A DNA stretch of 64,000 nt from Macrostomum hystrix (GCA_950097015.1 CATNEN010000038.1:21285001-21349000), one strand, 5' to 3'; counted from the first letter of the stretch, positions 44,187-56,162 are shown. Translations and numbers: made by a program. The notes: generated from the letters alone by a model not told the origin.

Positions 44187-44812
44187 ATGGTCACACAGGT
44201 AACAGAGAGGTAGAGTCACACAAGTGACAGAGAAGTAGAGTCACACAGGTAACAGAGAGGTAGAGTCACACAGGTAACAGAGAGGTAGAGTCACACAGGT
44301 AACAGAGAGGGAGAGTCACACAGGTGACAGAGAGGGAGAGTCACACAGGTGACAGAGAGGGAGAGTCACACAGGTGACAGAGAGGGAGAGTCACACAGGT
44401 GACAGAGAGGGAGAGTCACACAGGTGACAGAGAGGGAGAGTCACACAGGTAACTGAGAGGGAGAGTCACACAGGTGACAGAGAGGGAGAGTCACACAGGT
44501 GACAGAGAGGGAGAGTCACACAGGTGACAGAGAGGGAGAGTCACACAGGTAACTGAGAGGGAGAGTCACACAGGTAACTGAGAGGGAGAGTCACACAGGT
44601 AACTGAGAGGGAGAGTCACACAGGTAACTGAGAGGGAGAGTCACACAGGTAACAGAGAGGGAGAGTCACACAGGTGACAGAGAGGGAGAGTCACACAGGT
44701 GACAGAGAGGGAGAGTCACACAGGTGACAGAGAGGGAGAGTCACACAGGTGACAGAGAGGGAGAGTCACACAGGTAACAGAGAGGGAGAGTCACACAGGT
44801 GACAGAGATCAC
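44187..44812. repeat. 25-bp minisatellite (gagagtcacacaggtgacag family)
   Basis: About twenty-five copies of gagagtcacacaggtgacag(agagg), alternating gtgac, gtaac and gtaact forms. Same family as the intron array at 42.06 kb, with a longer unit. Confidence 0.92.
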
Positions 44813-45121
44813 ATCATGTGACTGTTGGTGTCTCTCATCTGATGACACGAGAACTGCTTTTCTTAGAAAGTTTAACGATTAATTATTCAAACGGACCGCA
44901 AGATCTGAATAGTTAGCTTGCTTGCTAACTAGATGAATATTTGATGGGAAAACTGTACAATCCGACTGTAACCTTGTGAATGAATTTTTAATGCATTTGG
45001 GATCAATAAGTAAATACCAACAAGAAGCTGGACTTTAAGAATCCCAGGTCACGGGACGATATATTTGCTTTGACTTCACACTATATTTTAAAGATTGAGT
45101 GTTTAGTTGATTTGAAGTTTT

Positions 45122-46212
45122 GTTAATTCGGAGTTTGTAGATTCGGAGTTTGTAGATTCGGAGTTTGTAGATTCGGAGTTTAGTGGATTAGGAGTTTGTA
45201 GATTCGGAGTTTGTAGATTCGGATTTTAGTGGATTAGGAGTTTGTAGATTCGGAGTTTCTAGATTCGGAGTTTGTAGATTCGGAGTTTGTAGATTCGGAG
45301 TTTGTAGATTCGGAGTTTGTAGATTCGGAGTTTGTAGATTCGGAGTTTGTAGATTCGGAGTTTGTAGATTCGGAGTTTGTAGATTCGGAGTTTGTAGATT
45401 CGGATTTTAGTGGATTAGGAGTTTGTAGATTCGGAGTTTCTAGATTCGGAGTTTGTAGATTCGGAGTTTGTAGATTCTAAGTTTGTAGATTCGGAGTTTG
45501 TAGATTCGGAGTTTTGTTGATTCGGAGTTTTGTAGATTCGGAGTTTTGTAGATTCGGAGTTTTGTAGATTCGGAGTTTTGTAGATTCGGAGTTTTTTAGA
45601 TTCTGAGTTTTGTTGATTCTGAGTTTGTAGATTCGGAGTTTGTAGATTCGGAGTTTGTAGATTCGGATTTTAGTGGATTAGGAGTTTGTAGATTCGGAGT
45701 TTCTAGATTCGGAGTTTGTAGATTCGGAGTTTGTAGATTCGGAGTTTGTAGATTCGGAGTTTGTAGATTCGGAGTTTGTAGATTCGGAGTTTGTAGATTC
45801 GGAGTTTGTAGATTCGGAGTTTGTAGATTCGGAGTTTGTAGATTCGGATTTTAGTGGATTAGGAGTTTGTAGATTCGGAGTTTCTAGATTCGGAGTTTGT
45901 AGATTCGGAGTTTGTAGATTCTAAGTTTGTAGATTCGGAGTTTGTAGATTCGGAGTTTTGTTGATTCGGAGTTTTGTAGATTCGGAGTTTTGTAGATTCG
46001 GAGTTTTGTAGATTCGGAGTTTTGTAGATTCGGAGTTTTTTAGATTCGGAGTTTTGTTGATTCTGAGTTTGTAGATTCGGAGTTTGTAGATTCGGAGTTT
46101 GTAGATTCGGATTTTAGTGGATTAGGAGTTTGTAGATTCGGAGTTTGTAGATTCGGAGTTTTGTAGATTCGGAGTTTGTAGATTCGGAGTTTGTAGATTC
46201 TGAGTTTGTGAT
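45122..46212. repeat. 15-16-bp minisatellite with higher-order blocks
   Basis: About seventy copies of ttcggagtttgtaga, with a ttttgtaga form. A block marked by ggattttagtggattaggag recurs near 45218, 45405, 45665, 45847 and 46107. The stretch 45218-45660 is nearly repeated at 45665-46105. Confidence 0.92.
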
Positions 46213-46895
46213 TTAATTAAAGAAATTAGTATTTTTAAGAAACTCATAATTCGTTTATAACTCACCTTTCAGCGAATGGACGGTCAGTAATGCAAGTAGA
46301 TTAAAAAAAGAAACACGATTATTAAGGCACTGTGATCTGCAAGCTAATTTTGCCTTTAGTAAACGGCACACTTTCTTTAGTTTCTGGTCGCTTGGACTAG
46401 GCGCAGCTTATAAATTTATAATAGCCAGCTCTATCCAATGTATTGCAGAGATTGGTGCACAGTTAAAAGCGTACGAGTAGCATTAGGTGTACGCACATAA
46501 AGGTAGTTGAGAAACAGAGAGAGATTCAGAATTCAGATTCGTTTTTCAGTCCAAGGATTGCAGAGTTGTGTGTGTGTGCTCATTTGCACGCACAAAACTT
46601 ACTTACCTGACATTCGAAGGACCAAAACTTGAAGCACCTGTCTCTCTGTCCCCCCGCCGCTCCAATTCTATAACATTGTGGGCGTTTTTATATATGCTAT
46701 TACGTAGACTACGCATGCATTCACAAACTGCTCCAATAAGCCACTACTAGTATGTGAACTGAATCAGCATAAGATTTGCTACAAATCACTAGTCTTTTGT
46801 CATTTAGCGACGAATTTGTCATGTCGAAACTTTGCAAATATGGAAAATACCAAGCAGAAATAACAATCGTTCTAAAGTTCATTTTCAGTCGCATT
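46213..46895. other. Non-coding DNA with one candidate splice donor
   Basis: The minus-strand word cgctgaaag/gtgagttataa near 46264 is a good donor consensus and could end a 5' exon of the coiled-coil gene. No coding frame confirmed. Confidence 0.3.
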
Positions 46896-46896
46896 T

Positions 46897-47096
46897 GGAT
46901 ATCCGGATAAGCACAGCCGCAGCTATTACACAGCGCATCAGAAGGCTGCGAACGGCTGTTCAGTCCATGGACTGGGAGGACACAAGACTCAATTACCACA
47001 GCTGGGTGAACTGAAGAAATGCAGAGTTAAGTATCTTGCTAAATGGGCACAAACTGTTTGAGTGGAATCTGGAACTGGTCATCTGATTAGTCAGAG
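46897..47096 (-). mobile_element. SINE copy, degenerate head
   Basis: Shares ttcagtccatggactggga, cagctgggtgaactgaag and the cacaaactgtttgagtgg region with the other SINE copies; the tRNA-like A/B boxes are eroded. Confidence 0.65.
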
Positions 47097-47424
47097 CAAA
47101 AAGTGGTTCGTTTGTTGTTAATTTTAGAAAGTGGAAGGAAATCCCAACCAGGAAAACTCCATAAAAATTACATAACGTGCAGTGACCCGCTCAAGATTGA
47201 TGAAAATGTACGAGCTATTTATCCCCCACTTGTCCCGGTCAAATAAGTCTATGGTCTAGTGTTGAAGCATTTATTTGTCCGGGACGAAGAAATATTTTTT
47301 GTCCCGGACGAAGAAACGATTTATTTGGAACTGAAAACAACAAAAGGGCCACAAAAAGCAACTATGGTTGACACTAACGCTAATAAACTGATTGTCAATG
47401 ACAGTAAAGTACTTTTTGTCTTTC

Positions 47425-47821
47425 TCACTCCATAGTGATCACCACGGTGTTATCATTTCCAGAAACTTCCATTCGCATTTTCTTCGCAGGAGCAGTAAAA
47501 ATCGTCGTAGACCCAGTTGTAGGAGCGCCTCCAGCATCAGGAACAGTGGCAACCGTCGTAGACCCACTGTGTCTTCTTTTCGTTGTGCCATTCAATGAAC
47601 GTGTTGACCATCCTAGTAGCTTTCTTCTTAATAGCTTCTGGCACACAGCCATCGACAACAGCCATGAGCTCTTCCTCCGACGTAAAATCGAAGCGAGGGC
47701 TTGAGGGTGTCTCCGATGTGGTTCCGTCCGCAAAAATCAAATCAACCATTCTCGCTATATCGTCGTCAATACTGGCAAAGTCACTAGTGTCTTCAGCCAT
47801 GTCTTCAGCTATTTCGTGCAC
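47425..47821 (-). pseudogene. N-terminal part of a Crypton-like/DUF3504-type protein, fragment
   Basis: The minus-strand frame 47821-47537 opens with an acidic segment (MHEIAEDMAEDTSDFASIDD). It then reads EEELMAVVDGCVPEAIKKKA and VNTFIEWHNEKK, resembling the N-terminal SAM-like/core-binding region before a tyrosine recombinase in DUF3504 proteins (Crypton transposons; ZMYM and KCTD1-type domesticated relatives). It shifts frame after about 47540, where 47733-47425 continues. No catalytic domain follows downstream. From motif recall only, so moderate confidence. Confidence 0.45.
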
Positions 47822-48277
47822 AAGCTATCGCATCAAACTCGGGACTGTTCCGTTTCGATCAGAACCATAGACTGTTAAGCTATATATAGTCTTTTTCCGC
47901 AAGACCGAGCCAAGTTGGGGAAAAATACTATCTCTCCCGTTTATTAATTTGTCTGTGGCCAGAACGATCGACTTCAAACTCGTTTCTCTGGCCTCGGCTA
48001 CGCCTCGGCCGAGAAACAAGTTCTCAGTCGCTCTGACGGCCACAGATAAATGAATAAACGGGAGAGATTATATACTTCCCGTTTGCCCACCAACGCAAAT
48101 AAATGATTTATTTCCCGCTCGCATGGGGCGGAAAAACGAAACGTTTACTATAGACAATTCACAGACGTCTGGGGGAAATAAAAAGAACTTGAACAATATG
48201 AACAGCATTGAAACTTAACTAGAATTAATATTGTCAAGAATGATATAGTCATTGCACAAGCATGTCACGACGATCAC

Positions 48278-48699
48278 TTAGATGAAAGTAATCCTCGCAA
48301 TGTTGTTCTCGCCGTTGGCCCCGATCACCATGCGCTTAGAAGCCGGCGGTTGGCAGTCTTCGACAGTAAGCTCCGTCTCGGACTCGGAAACCGTCACAAT
48401 GTTTCCGCACCTGACGACAGAAGCGACATCCCTGATGTCACCGCTAGTAATGGCTCTCAGAATCTTCTGCCGAGTAGTTGACTGTGTAATATACTGTTCC
48501 AGCGCCTTGGCAGTAGAGTGAACAGTGACCCGGGCGATGTCACCGCGTTCGATGCCCGCCTCATGCAACTGTGTTGCAAAGCCTTGCGAAGACTCTGATT
48601 TGTATACCGTGTGGTGCTGTTCGGACGAACTTCAGAAACGATGTCCTTCACGAGGCTGGAAAGCATATAATTTTGCCAACCGGTTGCACTGTGTACCAA
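48278..48699 (-). pseudogene. Tyrosine-recombinase C-terminal domain of Crypton/DUF3504 type, frameshifted
   Basis: Minus strand. 48699-48457 reads GWQNYMLSSLVKDIVSEV then RYTNQSLRKAL, equivalent to the YTNHSLR motif containing the catalytic Arg, with His changed to Gln. A one-base shift near 48580 leads to 48568-48278: LHEAGIERGDIARVTVHSTA then KALEQYITQ, with a His and the putative nucleophile Tyr of EQYI. The order His...Tyr at about 10 residues fits the family. Frameshift and motif change argue for a decayed copy. Confidence 0.5.
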
Positions 48700-48799
48700 G
48701 CCTTTCCATTGGTTGGAGTCCAGTTTTTATTGACGGATAGAAACAGAGCAGATGCGCACTTGGTAGGACGAACACTAACATATTTCCAGTACAGGCAGA

Positions 48800-49037
48800 C
48801 TACTTTTTAAAAGTAATTCTGTTTAAAATATGCAACAATTTTCCGAACAACATATTTTCATACTTGTCTAATTTTAACGACTTTTTCAAAAGTTGTCCGG
48901 TCGTGTAATTAGCGTAGTTAATGTAAAACAACGATAGGTTTCAATGAAATGGAGTTAGCGAATCATAACACGTTCATTTTTAACTCTTATCAAAATGTGT
49001 AACGAAATATTGTTTTGTTGCTTCTGTTTGGGTAGCT
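48800..49037. other. Non-coding DNA 3' of the otopetrin gene
   Basis: AT-rich, nothing supported. Confidence 0.5.
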
Positions 49038-52000
49038 TCAGTTAATTTCTAAATTTAGCATAGGGGGCGATGGGGTGTGCTCAACGGCGCCCTGCTCATC
49101 GGGTGCGCTAGTTTTGTAACAGTTGCGCCAAATTTCAACGAAACAGCAGGCCGAATGAAATCTGAAGAATATTATCAACGGCGAGCAGACGTAGGCGATA
49201 ATTCCCGTGGCAACTGGTGAATAGGCCTGGTTGTAGCTGGGCAGGGCCGCCATCTCGCGCGTCTCCAGCGTGTAAACAATCCACAGGGCCAGGTTGCCTA
49301 GCAACAGGCCGGCTACGGCTTCGCGACCGGGCTTGGTTCGCATCAGGCTGGCCGTGAGGCAGTGCCGGTGCTCAACTTCAAATATTAGAAACACCTGAAG
49401 GTAAATTAGGAATTAGGTTAGGTTAGGAATTCGATTAGATTAGGTTAGGAATTCGATTAGATTAGATTAGGAATTCGATTAGATTAGATTAGGAATTCGA
49501 TGCTAAACTCCTGCTTCGATTTCAGGTGCGAGCGACTCTTGCTACGATTCCAGCTGCGGCTATTGCTACGATTCCAGCTGCGATTCCTGCTACGATTTTA
49601 GATGTGACTTTGCCAACAATTCTTGCTTCGACTCCGTCTACGATTCTACGATTTTTTATTTATTGTTTCTTATTAAATTGGCCCCTCTCGTCAACTCAGG
49701 ATATTTGTAAGATAAAAACTAGTTTAATTAAACTACTATTCAGGTAGTAGCTGAAATAGCGAATCACTTGGCAGACCTGAAAGACGCTCTGACCGATGCC
49801 CAGCAGACCCTGAGCCAGCCGGAGCGCCAGCAAGACTTTGCTATCGTCGCTGACCGCGCCAAACAGTTGAAATATCTGGTAGGCTAGGACGCCAATCAGT
49901 GTGATGCCCAGCAGCCAAGCGTCTGGACCTGTACTCTCGTCCTGCCGATGCACCCGATTTAATTGACGCATTTTGACGAAGGCTGCAATGCTCAGGGTTA
50001 GATTAGCCGCTAGAAGGATAAGATCTGTGATCTGATAGATCAGCTGGCTAGTGACTGGAGAATCAATCGATTTGTCATTCACGCAGATGGTGAAGTAGAT
50101 GCTGGATGCCAGGCCGACTGTAAATAAAAGTGCGCCGACTAGCAAGCCCCGACCCGACCGCAGGCAGTCTAGACGAGATTGAGCAACAACCCGACTAGCT
50201 AGACAGCGGCTTGGCTGATGTCTAGCTAGAGCGGCCAGCTTTCCAATATTCTGACTCATGGCGTAGGCGCTAGCGGCAGACATCATGGCGTACTCAATGG
50301 TGAATGGCAGCAGGTAGGGCGCCATGCGCCAATAGGCATCCTTTGAGCAGAGTGCTGAGGTAGTCGATGCTGTCGAGGTGATGTTAGCCAGTTCGACTGG
50401 TGCGATAGTATAGTTATAATATGACGGGGTCGGCGAGCTGTAACTGCTGGTGGCTTTGGTGGCAGCTGCGGCGGCGTTAGCCTTTTCAGCGGCCTTGGCG
50501 GCACTGTGACTGGTTTCCAGGAGGGTAGCCAGGAACCAGTCGCAGAGATTTGTGGCCAGTAAGTGGGCGAAACCGATGTAGCACGTCTGCGAGTAGAGTG
50601 ACAGATTCAGAGGACGAGAGAGTGACAGATTGGTGGGAGAGTGACAGATTCAGTGGGTGGGAGAGTGACAGATTGGTGGGAGAGTGACAGATTCAGAGGG
50701 TGGGAGAGTGACAGATTCAGTGGGTGGGAGAGAGTGACAGATTAGTGGGAGAGAGTGACAGAGTAGAGTGAGAGAGTGACAGGTTGGTGGGAGAGAGAGA
50801 CGGAATGGTGGGAGAGAGGGACAGATTAGTGGGAGAGAGTGACAGATTAGTGGGAGAGTGACAGATTGGTGGGAGAGTGACAGATTGGTGGGAGAGTGAC
50901 AGATTCAGAGGGTGCGAGAGTGACAGATTCAGTGGATGGGAGAGTGACAGATTGGTGGGAGAGTGACAGATTCAGAGGGTGGGAGAGTGACAGATTCAGT
51001 GGGTGGGAGAGAGTGACAGATTAGTGGGAGAGAGTGACAGAGTAGAGTGAGAGAGTGACAGGTTGGTGGGAGAGAGAGACGGAATGGTGGGAGAGAGTGA
51101 CAGATTAGTGGGAGAGTGACAGATTAGTGGGAGAGAGTGACAGGTTGGTGGGAGAGAGAGACGGAATGGTGGGAGAGAGAGACGGAATGGTGGGAGAGAG
51201 TGACAGATTAGTGGGAGAGTGACAGATTAGTGGGAGAGAGTGACAGGTTGGTGGGAGAGAGAGACGGAATGGTGGGAGAGAGTGACAGATTAGTGGGAGA
51301 GAGTGACAGATTGGTGGGAGAGTGACAGATTCAGAGCGTGGGAGAGTGACAGATTCAGTGGGTGAGAGAGAGTGACAGATTAGTGGGAGAGAGTGACAGA
51401 TTGGTGGGAGAGTGACAGATTAGTGGGAGAGAGTGACAGATTGGTGGGAGAGTGACAGATTAGTGGGCGAGAGTAACAGATTCAGAGGGTGGGAGAGTGA
51501 CAGATTGGTGGGAGAGTGACAGATTCAGAGGGTGGGAGAGAGTGACAGGTTGATGGGAGAGACGGATTAGTGGTGAGAGAGTGACAGAGTAGAGTGAGAG
51601 AGTGACAGGTTGATGGGAGAGAGTGACAGATTGATGGGAGAGAGTGACATATTGGTGGGAGAGAGTGACAGATTGGTCGGAGAGAGTGACAGATTAGTGG
51701 GAGAGAGTAACAGATTCAGAGGGTGGGAGAGTGACAGATTGGTGGGAGAGTGACAGATTCAGAGGGTGGGAGAGAGTGACAGGTTGATGGGAGAGACGGA
51801 TTAGTGGTGAGAGAGTGACAGAGTAGAGTGAGAGAGTGACAGGTTGATGGGAGAGAGTGACAGATTGATGGGAGAGAGTGACATATTGGTGGGAGAGAGT
51901 GACAGATTGATGGGAGAGAGTGACAGATTGATGGGAGAGAGTGACATATTGGTGGGAGAGAGTGACAGATTGGTGGGAGACAGTGACAGATTAGTGGGAG

Positions 52001-53565
52001 AGAGTGACAGATTGGTGGGAGAGAGTGACATATTAGTGGGAGAGAGTGACAGATTAATGGGAGAGAGTGACAGATTGGTGGGAGAGAGTGACAGATTAGT
52101 GGGAGAGAGTGACAGATTGGTGGGAGAGAGTGACAGATTGGTGGGAGACAGTGACAGATTAGTGGGAGAGAGTGACAGATTGGTGGGAGAGAGTGACAGA
52201 TTAGTGGGAGAGAGTGACAGATTAATGGGAGAGAGTGACAGATTGGTGGGAGAGAGTGACAGATTAGTGGGAGAGAGTGACAGATTGGTGGGAGAGAGTG
52301 ACAGATTGGTGGGAGAGAGTGACAGATTAGTGGGAGAGAGTGACAGATTAGTGGGAGAGAGTGACAGATTTAGTATTGGTGGATTGGTAAGAGAGTTACA
52401 GGGTGGTGAGTGAGTGAGAGATTTGTGAGAGTGAGAGTTGTGAGTACTATAAAGCCAAGCAGTTCTCACACTCATGCAGACATTGACTGACAGTTTGCAG
52501 TGCTTCATCAGAAAGCCAGTCTGCAGCACTGTGAAGCAGATGCTCATCAGGTATTGAGTCACCTGGCCAGCGGACTCCGATGCGCTACTCATGCAGCCTC
52601 CGGCGACGTCCATGAGGGTGTCGACAATCATCAGTGCCTCGTGTGTCACCTTCAACGCGCCGAAGATGACGCAGGCGACGCGCAGGAAGAAAGACGGCGC
52701 ATGAGATTCCACGTGGCGCGGCAGCTCTGCGCAGGATGGGATCTCCAGACTTGCCTGGGAAGCGGATGCTGGCGCATCCTCTGTTGCTGTGGAGTTGCTC
52801 TGCAATCATTGTTTGTGCATTCCATGATGACTGTGCTGTCTATGGTACAGTAAATTCTTGAAGAGAAATGGCGAATGGGATGTAGAGTATGAAAAGGTTA
52901 GAATTGGAAGTGGATGATGGGAAGATTAGAATGGGAAGTGGAGGTGATGGGAAGATTAGAATGGGAAGTGTATGCGGGAAGTGGAGGATGAGAAGGTTAG
53001 AATTGGAAATGGAAAATGGGAAAGTTAGAATTGGAAGTGAAGGATGGGAAGTAGAGGATGAAAAATGGTGGATATGGAAAAACGGAGGATTCGAAATGGA
53101 AGATAGGAAAAGGAGACGGGAAATAGAGAACAGGAAGGGGAGGATTTGAAACTGAGGATGGGAAATGTGGGATAGGAAATGAGTTGTAATAATGGCAAAT
53201 GTAAGATCAAAGAGAAACTTATCTCCCGCCTCTCGGGCATATCTTACTCCATTTCCGCCAGTACAGGATCCACCTTCAGTGGTCGATTCCCTAGCAACCG
53301 TTACTTGGCGCGGTGGTATTCTTTGAATCCAGCCTAGAAAGGCGATGAGGAAGGCAGCGGAGCAGGTGTACATGCCAATGTAGAAGCCGGCCAATGCCCA
53401 GCGAGGGAACGGTTTGACGGCAACAAAACTGGCCAATGGGAGCATGAATCCCAGCAAAGTGATGGTGAGAGCATATAGGAGGGCGGCGTGCCTCACCGTG
53501 CTGCTGCCATCTCCGAACTCTTCCGGACTGTGAGTTTTGGGTGTCTTCTCAATAGTGTCAGACAT
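49038..53565 (-). CDS. Otopetrin-like proton channel, four exons, complete
   Basis: Minus-strand exons 53565-53248 (ATG), 52799-52470, 50586-49777 and 49394-49038 (stop), all joined in phase 0; 604 aa. I count twelve hydrophobic segments, the otopetrin number, in two halves separated by a region including the Ala/Lys-rich segment SAAKAAEKANAAAAATKA. Family signatures: RVACVIFGALKVTHEA (TM3), FAHLLATNLCDWFLATLLE (TM5), YLLPFTIEYAMMSAASAYAM (TM6), NLALWIVYTLE (TM11) and IIFFRFHSACCFVEIWRN near the C-terminus. Otopetrins are acid-gated or constitutive H+ channels of the plasma membrane, used in sour/acid sensing and pH balance. Introns 1 and 2 (53247-52800, 52469-50587) are almost wholly minisatellite. 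The donor choices ATGAGT/gtgaga and TTTCAG/gtctgc are my inference from frame and family alignment. Confidence 0.85.
49405..49660. repeat. Two short arrays in otopetrin intron 3
   Basis: 49405-49500: four copies of aggaattcgattagatta(gatt). 49526-49650: degenerate gctacgattccagctgcgat units, related to the 12-bp array upstream of serpin B. Confidence 0.8.
50588..52405. repeat. ~21-bp minisatellite occupying otopetrin intron 2
   Basis: About ninety copies of gtgggagagagtgacagatt(a/g), plus shorter and cagaggg-containing variants, from about 65 bp after the donor to directly at the acceptor. On the gene strand it is C/T-rich, forming one long polypyrimidine tract. Both strands show long repeat-derived open frames. 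Confidence 0.93.
52885..53185. repeat. Degenerate purine-rich array in otopetrin intron 1
   Basis: Irregular gatgggaagattagaatggg / agtggaggatggg units; pyrimidine-rich on the gene strand. Confidence 0.8.
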
Positions 53566-54125
53566 TATTCTCTTCAGCGAATTGTTAAATTTCAGTGAGC
53601 TGAAAATCCTATGCCCAGTTCTACATACTCGTATATTATATAGTGCACTTGTGTCTAAGGACGCGAAATTAATGTGTAATTTATTCATATCCTTGAGTTT
53701 TAAGTTGAGTATATAAGCAGTATAAACTGGGACAAATGGTACGGTCGGGGCAGAATGTTCGGATGCTATGAACAATAATGTACTTAGCAGATTCAACACT
53801 AACTATACAATTTATATTTGAGTTATATAGCTATACTTGTAAACGCATTCTACAGTTGCAAGACTCTACAGGAGCTTCTCACAATGAATTCAATTCTTTA
53901 AAGTTTTGCAAACCCTAGCCACACCCGAATCACAAACAAGAGAAAAGGGATGGTTATGAGAAGCTACTATATTTTAACAGTGTGTTCGTTGAGCAGGAAA
54001 TGAAATTCTTGTTGTTTAAAGAGGCCTGAGAAATGCGTCCAAGTACTTTCGCCCATAGAACAAAATCGAGGCGGGTGTTATTAAATTTAATATCTGAAAG
54101 TCGTTTAGATAATAAATTTACATTG
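53566..54125. other. Upstream region of the otopetrin gene
   Basis: No gene seen. Contains the presumed promoter; no clear element identified. Confidence 0.4.
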
Positions 54126-54131
54126 ATATAG

Positions 54132-54222
54132 TAATAAACGGCTATGAGTGCTGCAATGTTTTTAACCGAGGGCGCGTAGCGCCCGAGGTTTAAAACTTTG
54201 CAGTACGAATAGCCGTTTATCA
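54132..54222. repeat. ~90-bp hairpin (inverted repeat)
   Basis: Arms of about 42 bp (ataaacggctat...ccgagggcgc and gcgcccgaggt...agccgtttat) pair at roughly 80% around a gta loop. Confidence 0.8.
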
Positions 54223-54224
54223 CT

Positions 54225-54600
54225 GGCATTGTATACTTTTGGACCACAGACAGTTGGGGCGTGCAACAATCAGTCTCACGGAGCGGATATAGCCAGCGGT
54301 CTCGCGGGGCGTGCAGCAATTGATTATTTTGTCGATTGGTGCACGCCCGAAATGTCTATGGTCCAAAAGTAGACCGCCTGACTTAGGGCAGCAAGAGAAC
54401 TCAGTTTGGGGAAGGCTGTAAGACAGCGAGACAGCTGGCGGGGTTCGGGACATAGACAGTAAAGGCGTGCAACAATCAGGCTTCATTGGTGGCTGGGAAA
54501 AAGCCCCTCCAAAAGTGTACAATGTCGCCACATTGAACGGACTGAGAAATGGTTTCTCAGTATACTCGGCAGGAGCCTGGGAAATCAATGCCATAGACAA
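54225..54600. repeat. Inverted and direct repeats around gcgtgcaacaatca
   Basis: cttttggaccacagaca (54237) is inverted at tgtctatggtccaaaag (54353). Between and beyond, gcgtgcaacaatcag / gcgtgcagcaattg occur three times (54258, 54309, 54465) and gtgcacgccc once inverted. The structure looks like nested MITEs. The 126-codon minus-strand frame across it is not convincing. Confidence 0.55.
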
Positions 54601-55202
54601 AATAAAACACTAGAAACGAAAGGCCGCAGGAAACGATCCATTAAATTTAACGACTATCGAATATTAAAGAGGTCCTCTTCTTACTACTGAAGTTAGTAAT
54701 TAAGGACGTACTAATAATGGCCATAGACTAATTAGAAGTTCTTATATACGATTGAACCAAGGACCACTAAAAGAAGGACGAAGCAGATTTTCGGTGAAAA
54801 TGCACTAGCAAGATAAGAACTTTTCACTTTTTTCACATTGAAATGTTGCTAACGATTTATTGGAAGCAGATCCAGTGCTGTTATTTTAATATGTCTTACA
54901 AAACATGTTGCTTCAGCGAGTTTTAGATGGCTTCATTTATGAATAGTTGATTTTCCTTTTAGTCTCGTTTATTAATCATAAAGTATAATGCCATCATTTC
55001 AAGATCAGAGGAAAGTTCCTTTTCCACGTTTTTGCCAATCGTACGCTTATATTTACAAATAAAAATTTGAATGTGCCGCATTTACGAGGTCGTTTAGTAC
55101 TCACTATTACTCCTCGTACTATTTTCTGCTCCGTTTTTACTACTGAAATAGCTGCATTAACAATATTTATATTCAACTCAATTTAATGCCGCATTAAAAC
55201 TT
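54601..55202. other. Intergenic DNA, no gene seen
   Basis: AT-rich; nothing supported before the right arm of inverted duplication 1. Confidence 0.45.
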
Positions 55203-55601
55203 GACCGTTTCACACTTCCAAGCTCAGGTTTTAGACAATTAAACACATATTCATTCGCCACAGAGGTTTATACAGAGAAATGTTAGTTGTCCTTGTCACC
55301 AAGGTCTTCGACAAGTATCTCGACGATGCTGTCTCGGACGGCTTTGAAAGTCAGTTCATCGCAGAGGGTGTAAAATGTTGATCCGAGTGGTGTACTTTCA
55401 AATCGGTCATTACCCATCGTTCAAATGCCCCCTATCGAACTGATCAATGCAGTTGGATTTTTACACGGCCCTCTAACCGTGCAAAGGCCAGCGTGCCTTA
55501 CCTCCACTTCCAATGCCAACAGCCCACCCGCAAATATCGATTGATGCACGTCAAGAGGCGTCAACAAATTTTACCAACTCGATTATGTAACTAATGAGTA
55601 G

Positions 55602-56010
55602 TGTCTTTACTTCAAGTGCTAAACTTCAAGTTCAACTTCAAGTTCAAGTTTACTTCAAGTTCTAAAGCTAAATTGAATCTTCGCAGTAAAGAGACCGTCT
55701 TTACGGCCAAACCTCAAACGAGACAGAGAGCGCAATGGGGGATGACTCACAAAGGCCCAGAGGGCCAGACGTTGTATTTGAACTTAACACTAGCGGCTGG
55801 AGAGAAGCGATCGATAGTAGGGATAGGGTTAAACCCCGCCTTAGATGTACATAGGCAGACAAAGGAAAGAGGCGAAAGGGGGGTTGGGGTACAATCGTGG
55901 AGAGTAGCAGGGGCAGGGGGAAGGAGGGGGGTGCAGCGATTTAGAAAAAAAGGACACAATCAGAGCAAGTACAAACAAGTCGCGTAACCAAAAGTCGCTA
56001 CAAGTACGGC
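55602..56010. other. Insertion/replacement in the serpin C upstream region
   Basis: About 400 bp replacing ~17 bp of arm A, between taatgagtag and tgctatgttttc. It starts with cttcaagttcaac-type repeats and continues with GC-rich purine-rich DNA (gcaggggcagggggaaggag). A 128-codon frame (55601-55987) has no recognisable content. Possibly an unknown element fragment about 150 bp upstream of the serpin C start codon. Confidence 0.5.
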
Positions 56011-56162
56011 AGCACTGCTATGTTTTCTTCTATTTATTGGCAAAAGTTTTCTATCTGTCCGCAACCACTTCAGAGCTAATCTGGCGCATTCAGGAGTCCG
56101 AGTAAGTCAAGCCAAGATCAACCTTCGGTTTCAGCTAACGAAAAATAGTTTGGCTTCAGCTA

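Noticed and set aside
47537-47870. Plus-strand ORFs across 47.4-48.8 kb
   Set aside because: Antisense to the recombinase-like minus-strand fragments; no recognisable content.
51801-52413. ORFs ESDRLVG (plus) and LSLSPTN (minus) repeats
   Set aside because: A 21-bp array in otopetrin intron 2; the minus-strand one runs on from a real exon past its donor at 52470.
54220-54600. 126-aa minus-strand ORF
   Set aside because: Spans nested inverted and direct repeats; sequence looks translated from repeats (CCTPLLS / CCTPRET).
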